From Symbiodinium natans (Eukaryota; Sar; Dinophyceae; Suessiales; Symbiodiniaceae): a stretch of DNA of 64,000 nucleotides. A program made the translations under genes and the position numbers. Below, in pieces: positions 19,301 through 27,359 of the stretch (positions within the stretch are counted from its first letter, which is position 1; each line of letters starts with the position of its first letter). A model generated the notes under the pieces. That model had not been told where the DNA came from. It was given only the letters and a program-made list of their open reading frames with translations, and did no database searches. The stretch spans positions 237,042 to 301,041 of the forward strand of contig CAJNDS010002303.1 of NCBI GenBank assembly GCA_905221605.1. The letters are read 5' to 3'.

Positions 19301-22300
19301 TGTACTGTTGAGGACAGACAGCGAGACAGCGGTGAGCGCCCTCATCAAGAGAGCCAATCTGGGGATTAGGATTGTGACCCAAAGAGCACCTCCGCAGGGA
19401 CATGAAGCGGTTGGTGGTGTGGAAAGGGCAGTGAGAACACTCAAGGAGTTGTTCAGCACGGTGAGGTTGGATCTACGAGCGCAGGGCTTTGACTTGAAAA
19501 GAAGTCCTCGAGCGTTTGAGTTTGGTCTGATTTACTGTGCTGCAATGCACAATCACCATGCAGCTGCCTTTGATGGGAAGAAATCACCCCAGGAGTTGGT
19601 ACTACAGAGATCCCTCCATGAGTGTGGATCGTCGTTGATAGGTGCTACAGTTCTGGCTGAGCTACCGGATTCGATGAAAACCACGGCGCTCTCCCGGTTT
19701 GTGGAAGCAGCCTATGTGTACCCTGAAGTTGGTGGCTTGACTCATGTTGTGAGTGCCATGGTGGATGGTTGTCCAAAACACTTTCGAGCAAAGTCCATCA
19801 AGCACATCGTTCCGTTGAAGATTGGGTTGGAGCATTGTCAACATTTGCTCAAGGAGCATGATCCATCGGATACATTGGCTCCCCCGATTCTGAAGGAGAA
19901 AGAGGATGGTGTGCCCGATCGGATTGAAGGTGAAGCGGACAAGGCCTTTGAGGGCCGAGTGTCTGAGGGACCGACCACCGACATGAGCAAAGTTGGACCT
20001 CCAGCTGCATGGGTGAAGGAACATGGTGGCACAGCGAACTGTCCTGCGTGTGGTCCAAAAAGAGGAAAAGCCAACCACAATGCTGAATGCCGAAAACGGT
20101 ATGATGATTGGTTGAAAGCTCAACGACAACGGTTGGAATCGAAAGAACCAACAGAGGAAACTCCAAAAATGGACCAGAGAAGCTCAAAGGATGCGGGGGT
20201 GATGGAGTCTGGAAGTGAGCCTTCACTCCTGAAACGCCCGAAGATCACCTATGAGAGTCGACCAGATCCCAAGTTGGAGGAGAAGCAAAGCGTCCCAACA
20301 CCTGCGACAGAAGTTGTGGATGTTGACATGGAGGATTTTGAGGATCCAAGTTTGCCTTACCAAGGGATTCCAGATGAGGCAATGGAACCTGGATACTTCG
20401 AAGGAGAAACTCCCGCTGAGGATGAAGCGATCCCAATGGAGGAAGAAAAACCTCAAATGGATGTGGATTCAGTTCCAAATGAGTCCAGTCGAGTTCCCCG
20501 GCGTTTAGAGAGTTTAACTTCAGATGTGAACTCAGTTCCAGATGAGTCCAATCGAGTTCCCCGGCTGATCAATCGTATTTATTTAGACCCAAGACTCGAT
20601 GTGCCTCAAGGTCCTATTAAAATGGTAAGCAGTGACGAGAGTCCGAAGTTGGTACATGTGACCAATTCGATTCTGCTCAACAAGAATAGCACTTTCCCGG
20701 AGTCCATGAAGGTGTGTGGATCCCAAGTTTGGCTGGCAAGACCCACGAGTGTTCTGTCTGAGATAGATGGATGTCCATTAGATGTGGATAAAACAGTGGA
20801 AGGCCGGCGAACTGAGCTGCAGAGTATGACTGCTCACAAAGCAGGGAGAGTGGTTGGAGCAGACGAGGCTCAGAAGTTTGCTCGTCAGCATGGGATAAAG
20901 ATCATCCCAACCCGATGGGTCATAGGCCCAAAGGTGGTGAATGGCAAGGAAGCTGTGAGAGCTCGGTGTGTGGTGCAAGACATCGCAAAGGGGAGCACAG
21001 CATCATCTTTAGGACTGAGTGCTACGACTCCTTCTTTAGAAGCGTTACGGACGCTTTTGGCCATTGCTTCGGTAGATGCTATGGATATCGCAACTTTGGA
21101 TGTTAGCACTGCATTCTTGCATTCCCCCCTTCCGAAAGGATCGAAGGCGATTATCCAATTGCCCAAGGATGTTTCCGCCTGCAAGGACTATTATGTCCCG
21201 GTGTTTATGATTCTGGATCAAGCCATGAATGGTTTGAGAGTTGCCGCCAAAGCTTGGAACTTGAAGCTGGCGACAGTTGTGAAGAAAGTTGGGTTGAAGC
21301 AATGCCCAACGGAACCTTCCGTCTTCGAGGGCACTGTGAGAGGGAAAAGATTCCTCATGTTGTGCTATGTGGACGATTTGATTCTGTGTGGCACTAGAGA
21401 TGCCATTCGGTTGGTGACCGACACCCTGAACGGAGAGTTGAAGATCAAGGAAACGGGTCGAATCACTTCCACTGGTGGAAAGATCACCTTTTTGGGGCGA
21501 GAGATTGAGAGACAAGGGAGTCATCTCAGGATGCGAGTGCCCCCGGCATACTTAGATGCCCTGTTCGAGACAGAGTTCTGTAAGGACCTGAAGGTGGTTA
21601 CTGCTCCTCCGGACATCGTGAAAACGGTCGAGAAGGGCAGAGCAAGTGGTTCGGATCCTGAGTTGAGTGACACTGCAGCTGCGAGGTACAGAGCAGTACT
21701 TGGCCGGATTGCATGGTGGGGTCAGTCGAGACCTGACCTGAGTAGGTGGATGTCCATTCTTTCGCAAGGACAGTCCAAGCCAACAGCATGCTTTGAGCAA
21801 GCATTGCGACAAGTGATTAGGTTCCTAAAGGGACAATACCATGCATGGCAGTACTTTGGCCCTGATGGGAATGTACCGGACAGTGGGCCGGCGCAGCTGG
21901 AAGTGTATGCGGATGCCAGTTGGGCACCCCAAGCGTCGTTAGGACGAAGATCTGTGTCGGGCATAGCCATCTTTTATAGAGGATGCCTGATCAAGGGAAT
22001 CTCTCGAGTTCAAGGGTGTGTATCGCTGAGTTCTTGTGAAGCCGAGTTGAGAGCCATCTTGACTGCGGTACAGGAGAGTGAGGGACTTGCGACTTTGATC
22101 GGTCAGTTGGCCGAGTCAGATGTCACGATCCGATTGCACACTGACAGTTCCTCAGCGAGAGCGGTTTTGCTAAACCGTGGGTTGAGTAGGCGAGTTCGCC
22201 ACTTAGACATCGCTGTCTGCTATCTTCAGGAGCGGATACAGGAAGCTCAGACCTTGAAGGTCATTTGGTGCCCGACAGCGGGAATGATCGCTGACGTTCT

Positions 22301-23390
22301 TACAAAGTGCTTGAGTCAAGTGACATTCTGTCAGCACCAGCAAGCTATGGGTATATACCCTGGTGAAGATGTGCAGCAGGTGTGGAGGATCTGTGGAATC
22401 CGACCAAGGGTTGGAGTTCAGGCATGCCAGTTTGCCGAGGCAACTGGATGCAGTGTGGAGCAAGTTGGATCGTTGAAAAGTGTGAAAAAGTGTGGCGAAG
22501 TTTTTGAAAATTTCCAACTTAGAAGTCCCGAAACCCTTCGTGAAGACTCTTCCCCTGAGGTTCAAGAAATCGATTTATGGTCCAACCGCAAAAGCTTTGG
22601 TTCAAGCACCACGGAAGCTAGCCCTAGCCTGGAGCCTGTACCTTTGGTGAAGGACAGGAAAATGGCAGCTGAAGACAGCAGGAAGGGTGAGCAGGGTGCT
22701 GAGATGAAAAGCCCCTTTTGGTGTAAGGTTTGCAAATGGTTGTTCAGATCCGAGCATGCTGCCGGGTTGAGCTGGGATGAAAGTGGCAAGCCCAAGTGCG
22801 AAAAGTGCAAACAGACTGTGACAGTCTCTGGCACGGATGCAAGCCATGCATTCCATCTCCGAGAGGCAGAGAAGGAGCGCCGAGCTGCTGGAAAAAGGGG
22901 TGATAAAGGTGAAAGCCGAGGCTCAGGCCAAGCTGCACCGAAACCCAAGGCCATGCCGAAGGTGATTGAACGGATGGTCGACGTGTTTCCGGAGCTGGCG
23001 GATCCAGAGCCGCCGAAGTGGTTCGGTGATGTGTCATGGAGTATCTGCCGGCGCGGAACTCCAGTGGATGAGCTAGAGCTCAAGGACGTGGTAGGCACGC
23101 TATCCGACAAGGATATGTTGCGCTATCAGAGCTCATACGAGAAGCTAGTGAAGCCCATCCAGGAGGTGTGTGAGCTACAGGAGAAACCCACGAAGATCTT
23201 CGGAATCTTGGATGTCCGTGGACAGATTGGTGGCAAGGCCATCATCTGGGAGATGGCAGTGAATGAAGGAGGACTGTACATGGAAGTGCCGCCGGGAACG
23301 TGTGGCCTGGCGATGTTGAGCTTCGTGAGGTACTTGAAGAGAAAAGGGATAGTCCCTGTTTTGCTTCTGGGTGAGCACCATGGAGGATGA
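16380..23390 (+). CDS. Copia-type Gag-Pol polyprotein, 2336 residues
   Basis: The frame starts at ATG 16380. Approximate domains are as follows. There is a Gln-rich stretch at 135-185, then a Gag core with a CCHC knuckle (CYVCGGKGHYARDC, 526-539) and a Lys-rich tail. The protease has IDSGASVTVI near 698. The integrase zinc site (H..H..C..C) is at 868-886 and its core has ADFCFI near 908, RTDSE near 977 and GGVERA near 1010. RT has LDVSTAFLHSP near 1571 and YVDDLI near 1662. RNase H spans about 1841-1970 (YADASWAP, LSSCEAEL, HTDSSSA). A C-terminal extension follows with a four-cysteine zinc site (CKVC..CEKC, about 2113-2147) and a conserved-looking domain of about 130 residues that is not part of canonical copia Pol. 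The stop overlaps the start of the next frame by 11 nt. The element encodes all catalytic residues I can check, so it could be autonomous. Confidence 0.92.
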   Translation: MLNTSPRHTSGAHVRSPRGGRERGSSVPIMDAETRRRVDPFPGLGNPNPLWVQGLAQGSQPVYGPVPRGRTPARSPHGVATGAPQQTMGGPSFPPGLPQQAVGSPSLPPGLSTGPPQPVVTPSQTSPDVQGLTRQVRELESMMQQLVVQQQQFMQTMTSSMVQQQQQHQQWMIQQHQQQQPQQQQQVNPPLPQDGVPENMPSSSSGCQGASPVGTPAKGTQLFRMASPSPPLRPPPLEQERERDVFARSDKWLPSLPTIDFSSWKDRISEALGFLTWMEKLTSWVGLGSEVFPNELMHAVKTQEESRLKQDRLTVEQQKRSTRLMHILRQTFANHEKSSLILQTYVESESTYQQSGFVALRLLAKEFCLKSRAECLFFRSQLVNQTVKAPSIPEIIRKIEHELNKYTKLLNSLDPDVHAGGLQIQEADSVMVLLRSLPDRCRSHCLLHGDSESFEDLKRVALKFEVQQRVWSEAPGTKLQPFRDPNEGKGNEGKPKGKGKEQKGKRESSKGAGKRASSQNKKDVECYVCGGKGHYARDCWYKEGDSGKKPNSPNAKAKAKAKGDPKKKPEKGKPKGKGKGKGKTVAEVSQEGESSDYQLTGGEWNEPESEARVESVLQPLEGLLDEVRKEWIPRSTDEIDWSWEVETRVRIAELEHRISTDLSQMLPSKSVRSLMKPPMNQVKSMEKDDASKWWLIDSGASVTVIAKRYLDEFQILDRKALGPNERYSAANDTPVNVFERVRIRALLPMYEGKQYLGLTSVCVTGVVADVAHNILSTEQMVNTGWEVKFTRREISLRHEKKGVMGYGVSWAGCPWIYLQGDAGKRKKVTFGRTEVRPMDVDDGQRPMEVDQMQSVQSMTKKKQEEMELHRMRGHIPFSSECPHCRMTRGTTQHRRTKDAQDRPVALQADFCFINLVTGTFAKDQPTAPNMKVLVMTEMSTRMIGCLLVGTNADNTSSWIRYWMNAFGLDIAGSAVLLRTDSETAVSALIKRANLGIRIVTQRAPPQGHEAVGGVERAVRTLKELFSTVRLDLRAQGFDLKRSPRAFEFGLIYCAAMHNHHAAAFDGKKSPQELVLQRSLHECGSSLIGATVLAELPDSMKTTALSRFVEAAYVYPEVGGLTHVVSAMVDGCPKHFRAKSIKHIVPLKIGLEHCQHLLKEHDPSDTLAPPILKEKEDGVPDRIEGEADKAFEGRVSEGPTTDMSKVGPPAAWVKEHGGTANCPACGPKRGKANHNAECRKRYDDWLKAQRQRLESKEPTEETPKMDQRSSKDAGVMESGSEPSLLKRPKITYESRPDPKLEEKQSVPTPATEVVDVDMEDFEDPSLPYQGIPDEAMEPGYFEGETPAEDEAIPMEEEKPQMDVDSVPNESSRVPRRLESLTSDVNSVPDESNRVPRLINRIYLDPRLDVPQGPIKMVSSDESPKLVHVTNSILLNKNSTFPESMKVCGSQVWLARPTSVLSEIDGCPLDVDKTVEGRRTELQSMTAHKAGRVVGADEAQKFARQHGIKIIPTRWVIGPKVVNGKEAVRARCVVQDIAKGSTASSLGLSATTPSLEALRTLLAIASVDAMDIATLDVSTAFLHSPLPKGSKAIIQLPKDVSACKDYYVPVFMILDQAMNGLRVAAKAWNLKLATVVKKVGLKQCPTEPSVFEGTVRGKRFLMLCYVDDLILCGTRDAIRLVTDTLNGELKIKETGRITSTGGKITFLGREIERQGSHLRMRVPPAYLDALFETEFCKDLKVVTAPPDIVKTVEKGRASGSDPELSDTAAARYRAVLGRIAWWGQSRPDLSRWMSILSQGQSKPTACFEQALRQVIRFLKGQYHAWQYFGPDGNVPDSGPAQLEVYADASWAPQASLGRRSVSGIAIFYRGCLIKGISRVQGCVSLSSCEAELRAILTAVQESEGLATLIGQLAESDVTIRLHTDSSSARAVLLNRGLSRRVRHLDIAVCYLQERIQEAQTLKVIWCPTAGMIADVLTKCLSQVTFCQHQQAMGIYPGEDVQQVWRICGIRPRVGVQACQFAEATGCSVEQVGSLKSVKKCGEVFENFQLRSPETLREDSSPEVQEIDLWSNRKSFGSSTTEASPSLEPVPLVKDRKMAAEDSRKGEQGAEMKSPFWCKVCKWLFRSEHAAGLSWDESGKPKCEKCKQTVTVSGTDASHAFHLREAEKERRAAGKRGDKGESRGSGQAAPKPKAMPKVIERMVDVFPELADPEPPKWFGDVSWSICRRGTPVDELELKDVVGTLSDKDMLRYQSSYEKLVKPIQEVCELQEKPTKIFGILDVRGQIGGKAIIWEMAVNEGGLYMEVPPGTCGLAMLSFVRYLKRKGIVPVLLLGEHHGG

Positions 23391-24309
23391 AGCTGAGAGC
23401 TCGTATTATCCCCCATGGGTGTTGCGCTGGAAGAGAAGTGCAAAGGAAGGATCCTTGGTGTTTAAGGAACTGGTGGAGCGAGTGCGAGTGATTTCGATGT
23501 TGTCGTGTGATACACTTCGGATTCACGAGCCGGAGCTGAGGGAGAGACCAGTCCCCAAGTGGTCGTTTGTGGCCTACAGCCACTACAGATCCGTGATGGA
23601 GTCTGTTGCAGGATTCTTGGAGGACCTGGAGAAAAAGAAAGAGGAGATCACCGACACGCAGAGGGCGGCAAGCTGGAAGAAGGTGGTTGCGAGTGAGACT
23701 CGAAGCGGTGTTGTGTGGATCTGCAAGTGTAAGTGGCACTTGCCGACCGACTATGTGGTGAGGTTCAACTTGACGTTGCCTGCCGACATGTGGCAGCAAG
23801 CCTTTGGGATCATGGGTGAGAATGTTGGGAAACTCGAGAAGGAGGAAAAGGACCTGAAGCGGATCCTCAAGGCTGCAGCGGAACAGCAAGACCGAGAGTT
23901 CGAGGAAGCTGAGCGAAAGCGCAAGCGCATCGCCGACCTGTCAGCTGCCGAGGAAGAAGCTGCGAAGAGAGCAAAGCTGGAAGGCGAAGCGGTTCGCTCG
24001 CCTGTGTCAGTTGTACCATCTGAGTTGGATGCAGCAGCTATCGCGCAGATTGCTGAGCGTGTGAAGGCAAGCTTTAGTGTTGCCGATTTGGAGCTGATGT
24101 TGGAAGAGAAGAAGAGAAAGGTTGGAGACCAGCCAACTGAGAGGCCTGCGGAGACGCCAGCTGAGCCTAGCCGATCTTCGCAGGAGGTGATGATGGAAAC
24201 GAGGACGGCTGAGTTGGCGGAGATGAAGGAAGCCGCCAAGGAGCGCCGCGCCAAGTTGATGGAGTCAACTGGAGCTGGCGAGAAGAAGGGCGAAGAGGAT
24301 GAAGAATGA
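23380..24309 (+). CDS. Overlapping second ORF of copia element 2, coiled-coil protein of unknown function
   Basis: An ATG at 23380 sits in a strong context (CACCATGG) and overlaps the Gag-Pol stop (23388-23390) in the +1 frame, giving about 309 residues. The N-terminal half has a Trp/Cys-rich region (VVWICKCKWHLP). The C-terminal half from about residue 150 is strongly charged and Glu/Lys/Ala-rich, predicted coiled coil, with a possible basic nuclear signal (RKRKR). No transmembrane segment or signal peptide, so it is not obviously envelope-like. The arrangement suggests termination-reinitiation or a subgenomic message. An upstream GTG at 23371 is possible but less likely than the ATG. Function unknown. 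Confidence 0.7.
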   Translation: MEDEAESSYYPPWVLRWKRSAKEGSLVFKELVERVRVISMLSCDTLRIHEPELRERPVPKWSFVAYSHYRSVMESVAGFLEDLEKKKEEITDTQRAASWKKVVASETRSGVVWICKCKWHLPTDYVVRFNLTLPADMWQQAFGIMGENVGKLEKEEKDLKRILKAAAEQQDREFEEAERKRKRIADLSAAEEEAAKRAKLEGEAVRSPVSVVPSELDAAAIAQIAERVKASFSVADLELMLEEKKRKVGDQPTERPAETPAEPSRSSQEVMMETRTAELAEMKEAAKERRAKLMESTGAGEKKGEEDEE

Positions 24310-25057
24310 ACTGAGATGCTAAGTGATCTCAGTGGTTGGGTGGGTGAGTGAAACCCGCAGCCATTTTTTTTGGAAGCCATGGCCGCGTTGCCGCCATGGA
24401 GCGCCCGCGATTTTTCTGGTTAGTGTGAGCCCTTGTTTCAGTGCATGAGAAGTTTGCAAAGAGGAGGCAAAATGATGATGAAACTCAACGAGGGACTCTA
24501 TAGCCCCTTCTGCAAGGCGTCTGATTGCCACCTCTGAAGACGTTTTTGGCTGATGGTACGCTGGAAGAAGCGAAACTATGAAGCCAATCTTTTCCTGAAG
24601 GATCAGCTAGCCGATGCTAGTTGGTGAGTTTGGTGACCTGGAAGATGCGAGACTGAGGAGGAGTACCACGACAAGGTCGAGTGCTGAGTGGGAAACATCT
24701 GAAGCTTGCATTAATTCGTTTTCACGTGTTTGTCACCACGAACTCTTGGATTCGTTCCAAGACAACCCTGCCCCAGTGCAGGTGGATGCAAGTTTAATTC
24801 GTTTTTCACGTGTTTGGACAACGAACTCTTGGGTTACCAGTGATGTGGACCCAGGACAACCTGCCTGATGGTGGGATCTTGCATGAGTTTTAAGTTTGAT
24901 GTCAGAGATCGACTGGTGTGTTGTTTGTTTCGTTTGGTGGCGAGTACGCACCAAGGGAATGTGGCCAGGGCATCCCCTTAGTGTTGAAGTGCCGAGCTGG
25001 GCTTGGACTTCAGATCTTTGACATGAACCCTCAGCAAAATGCGGGGGGTGGAAGATT
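24310..25057 (+). other. 3' untranslated region of copia element 2 with internal repeats
   Basis: No gene. Two imperfect copies of a roughly 38-bp motif (TTAATTCGTTTTCACGTG ... ACGAACTCTTGG) lie near 24712 and 24791, each with a CACGTG palindrome. Near 24355 the words CCGCAGCCATTTT followed by more T and GG resemble the 5' half of the dinoflagellate spliced leader. The region ends in the purine-rich tract before the 3' LTR. Confidence 0.6.
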
Positions 25058-25146
25058 GTGGCTGATCAGTGATGTTTTTGTCATGTTTTGGATCAGCTTG
25101 TATAGGTTTGTTTTGCTTCGGAGTGATTGGGAATCCGTGTGATCCC
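25058..25146 (+). repeat. 3' LTR of copia element 2 (89 bp)
   Basis: Exact copy of 15960-16048, preceded by the polypurine tract. The matching stops at GATCCC, followed by ATCCTCG on the right flank. Confidence 0.9.
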
Positions 25147-26255
25147 ATCCTCGATGGTTTATGCCTCGTTGATTTCCAAGGAAATCATACGAGTGTGTTT
25201 TTGCCCAATACGCTATTTAAAGTGAGTGTGCAGTGTGTAGGAACTTCGTTCTGAAGCTGAGTTTAAGCTCACAAGAGAGAATTCGTTTAGTTTGTGCACT
25301 TCGTGACTTGGCTCAAGTGGCTCAAGTGGCTCTGACTGTGAAAAAGAGAGAGTTGTCCGCACTTGTGTGAGAGGTCAGGGTTCGTGCTTTCAAGGGAAAA
25401 GGTACCAGAGGGACCTTCGGTTTTTCACGTCAATGACCATCTCATGTTTCACTAAACTGGAAAGCTGCGAGTTCCCAACGAGCTTTCACTTCACAACCAC
25501 GATCCCTGCATGTGTACGTGAGCGTATTTACGCCCTGCGTTCACTGCGTTGGCGTGCGGACGTCGTGTTCGCGGGCGTTTGCGCCGGTTGCGGGCCCCAC
25601 CCCCTCCCGCGTTAGGCAAGCACCACTCGCGGCCGATGCGCACGGGTAGTCATGGAGCACTCCAAGACTGGCAAGCACTTATCCTGGACGGGGGACATGG
25701 ATGGGAAGATCCTTAAGAGAGTATTTCCAGGCTCTGTAAACCCTTGATACCTGGCCATGCGGGCGTACTGACTTGTTGCTGCTGGGCGGCTGACATTCAC
25801 TTGTATCGCGTGAAGGTGTTTTGCCGATAGTCTGGATCTGCCATGACTCTGACAGCAGGAAGCTGTCCATTCTCCACAAAAGAGGAGCCGTTCAACTCCC
25901 TTGAAGAGCTTTGCCGGTTGACAGGCCTGTCCTGTTAATACCGTGATCATGGTACTGTACAGGTCTTTTCACAATGACACTTGAAGAATGGCCTGCTTGT
26001 GCTCCTGACGCAGAAAGAGGCGTGTGCTCCAAGCGAAAAAAAGGTTTATGTCGTGATCATAAGCTCTGTCCCATGCAACGGGATTCACAAGAGAAAACCC
26101 AACCCATCCCTCATACACCCTTTTGTTTGCCCTGCACGCCTCGCCAAGACATTGCAGCCCTCTCTCCCCATCCGGAAAGCGTGGACAGGCGGCGGTGCTT
26201 CCAAAAGGAGATATGCTGCTGGAGTCAGGTGGAAGGAGAGCAGCTAGTTCCCGAA
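25147..26255. other. Flank of copia element 2, no gene recognised
   Basis: Open frames of 82-112 residues exist on both strands (for example 25612-25950 minus), none with a motif I know. The stretch holds a short tandem of TGGCTCAAG (25308-25332). It lies between the transposon half of the window and the telomeric-repeat half. Confidence 0.4.
25308..25332 (+). repeat. Tandem TTGGCTCAAG-like words (spliced-leader 3' end-like)
   Basis: TTGGCTCAAG is followed directly by TGGCTCAAG and TGGCTC. The ten-base word equals the 3' end of the dinoflagellate spliced leader as I remember it (ending TTTTGGCTCAAG). Tandem truncated leaders upstream of genes are a known sign of reintegrated trans-spliced cDNA. 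No gene follows closely here, so this may be chance or simple-sequence repetition. Confidence 0.3.
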
Positions 26256-26337
26256 AAACCCTAAGCCCTAAACCCTAAACCCGAAACCCTAAACCCTAAA
26301 CCCTAAACCCTAAACCCGAAACCCTAAACCCTAAAGT
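26256..26337. repeat. Interstitial CCCTAAA array (first large one)
   Basis: About ten heptamers, a few degenerate. It marks the point where the window changes from transposon-rich to telomeric-repeat-rich DNA. Confidence 0.9.
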
Positions 26338-26394
26338 TCTTGACCCCTGGCGGCCGATCAAGCCTTTGCCTCTCTTGCCGTCCATCTCCTACCC

Positions 26395-26551
26395 TTGGGA
26401 TGTTCCCTTCTACTAGCAGTCCTTCATAGGGATTTTAGTAGGGTTTAGGGTTTTAGGGTTTAGGGTTTAGGGCTCAGGGCTCAGGGCTTAGGGTTTAGGG
26501 GGGTACTGATGTCCTATGAAGGCCTTGTTAGTATAAGGGGGAACATCCCAA
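26395..26551. mobile_element. MITE-like hairpin element, family A, with TTTAGGG loop
   Basis: The left arm starts TTGGGATGTTCCC and continues into CTACTAGCAGTCC. The right arm ends GGGGGAACATCCCAA with TTAGTATAAG before it, its inverse. The loop is filled by TTTAGGG repeats. Relatives are at 30424-30468 (one arm), 50129-50226 and 50586-50666. No coding capacity, as in non-autonomous DNA elements. No clear target-site duplication. Confidence 0.65.
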
Positions 26552-26944
26552 CTTACACCCTGTCGTTACGCTGCGGTCCAGCACCCTGTCATTGCGCGAA
26601 AGTGACATGGCCTGACAGTCCGCATCTCACCCACCCTCCGACCCTGGGTGATTGAAACTTCACATGTGAGAGTGTCATGTTCTGCATCGCCCCATCTCCG
26701 AAAATGTCGTCTTTTTCTCATGTAAGAATCAAGAGCCTAGTTTGCAGCTTGCTTTCTGTTTGAAGTTCATTCATCAAACAAGCTTTTCTCGAACATGCCG
26801 ATCAGCATTTTACCTGAAGTTTGATAGAATCAATCCCGTCAGGGTAGATGAGAAATCTTATTCCCCAAACAATCTACTGTTGGGGCGCTAAGTTCATTTA
26901 AGGATTGCCGACATTCTGAGGAGTGTTGCCGGGTTCCTGGGCTC

Positions 26945-27085
26945 CTTGTCTCCCTTTGTCTCCCTTTGTCTCCCTTTGTCTCCCTTTGTCTCCCTTTGTC
27001 TCCCTTTGTCTCCCTTTGTCTCCCTTTGTCTCCCTTTGTCTCCCTTGTCTCCCTTTGTCTCCCTTTGTCTCCCTTTGTCTCCCTC
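26945..27085. repeat. 10-bp microsatellite (TCTCCCTTTG)n, with related block 27119-27165
   Basis: About fourteen near-perfect units, with one slippage near 27043. A shorter, more degenerate block (GTCTCCCTTC type) follows. It lies 280-400 bp upstream of the ATG of the next gene, on a pyrimidine-rich strand. Frames translated through it are artefacts. Confidence 0.9.
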
Positions 27086-27359
27086 CATGTGGGTGGCTTT
27101 GCCGGGTTGCTTTGCTCCTCGCCTCCCTTCGTCTCCCTTCGTCTCCCTTTGTCTCCCGTCGTCTCCACTGTTTCTTTGACGTGCCTTTGACTGTTTGGGG
27201 TCTTCGGTGGTGTAATGGAACTCTCATTGCACAGAGACTGAGCTTGAGTTCGGGAGCCGTACTGTGTCACCGAACAACTACGCCCATGTGGAGAAGCATG
27301 CACACGTGCGCACCCGCAGATGCGGCTCCTTGTGGCCACAAGTAGCGTCTTCGGCCGGG

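Larger units (their letters stand above)
15960..25146 (+). mobile_element. Ty1/copia-type LTR retrotransposon 2 (plus strand), LTRs identical
   Basis: The element is bounded by identical 89-bp direct repeats (15960-16048 and 25058-25146). The left repeat is followed at once by TGG, the usual start of a primer-binding site. The right repeat is preceded by a purine-rich tract (GGGGGGTGGAAGA, about 25043-25055), the expected polypurine tract. Between them lie an intact gag-pol frame and an overlapping second frame. Identical LTRs and open frames argue for a recent insertion. The LTRs are very short for copia and do not show clear TG..CA ends. No 5-bp target duplication could be confirmed. Confidence 0.9.

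Noticed and set aside
24355-24376. CCGCAGCCATTTT..GG resembling the spliced leader
   Set aside because: One mismatch plus an enlarged T run, and it lies in the 3' region of a retrotransposon rather than upstream of a gene. Kept only as a remark.
27199-27262. tRNA-like stretch with TGGTGTAATGG and GAGTTCGGGAG
   Set aside because: The first word fits a tRNA A box, but the T arm and acceptor stem do not pair and the anticodon loop is the wrong size. At most a decayed tRNA-derived sequence.
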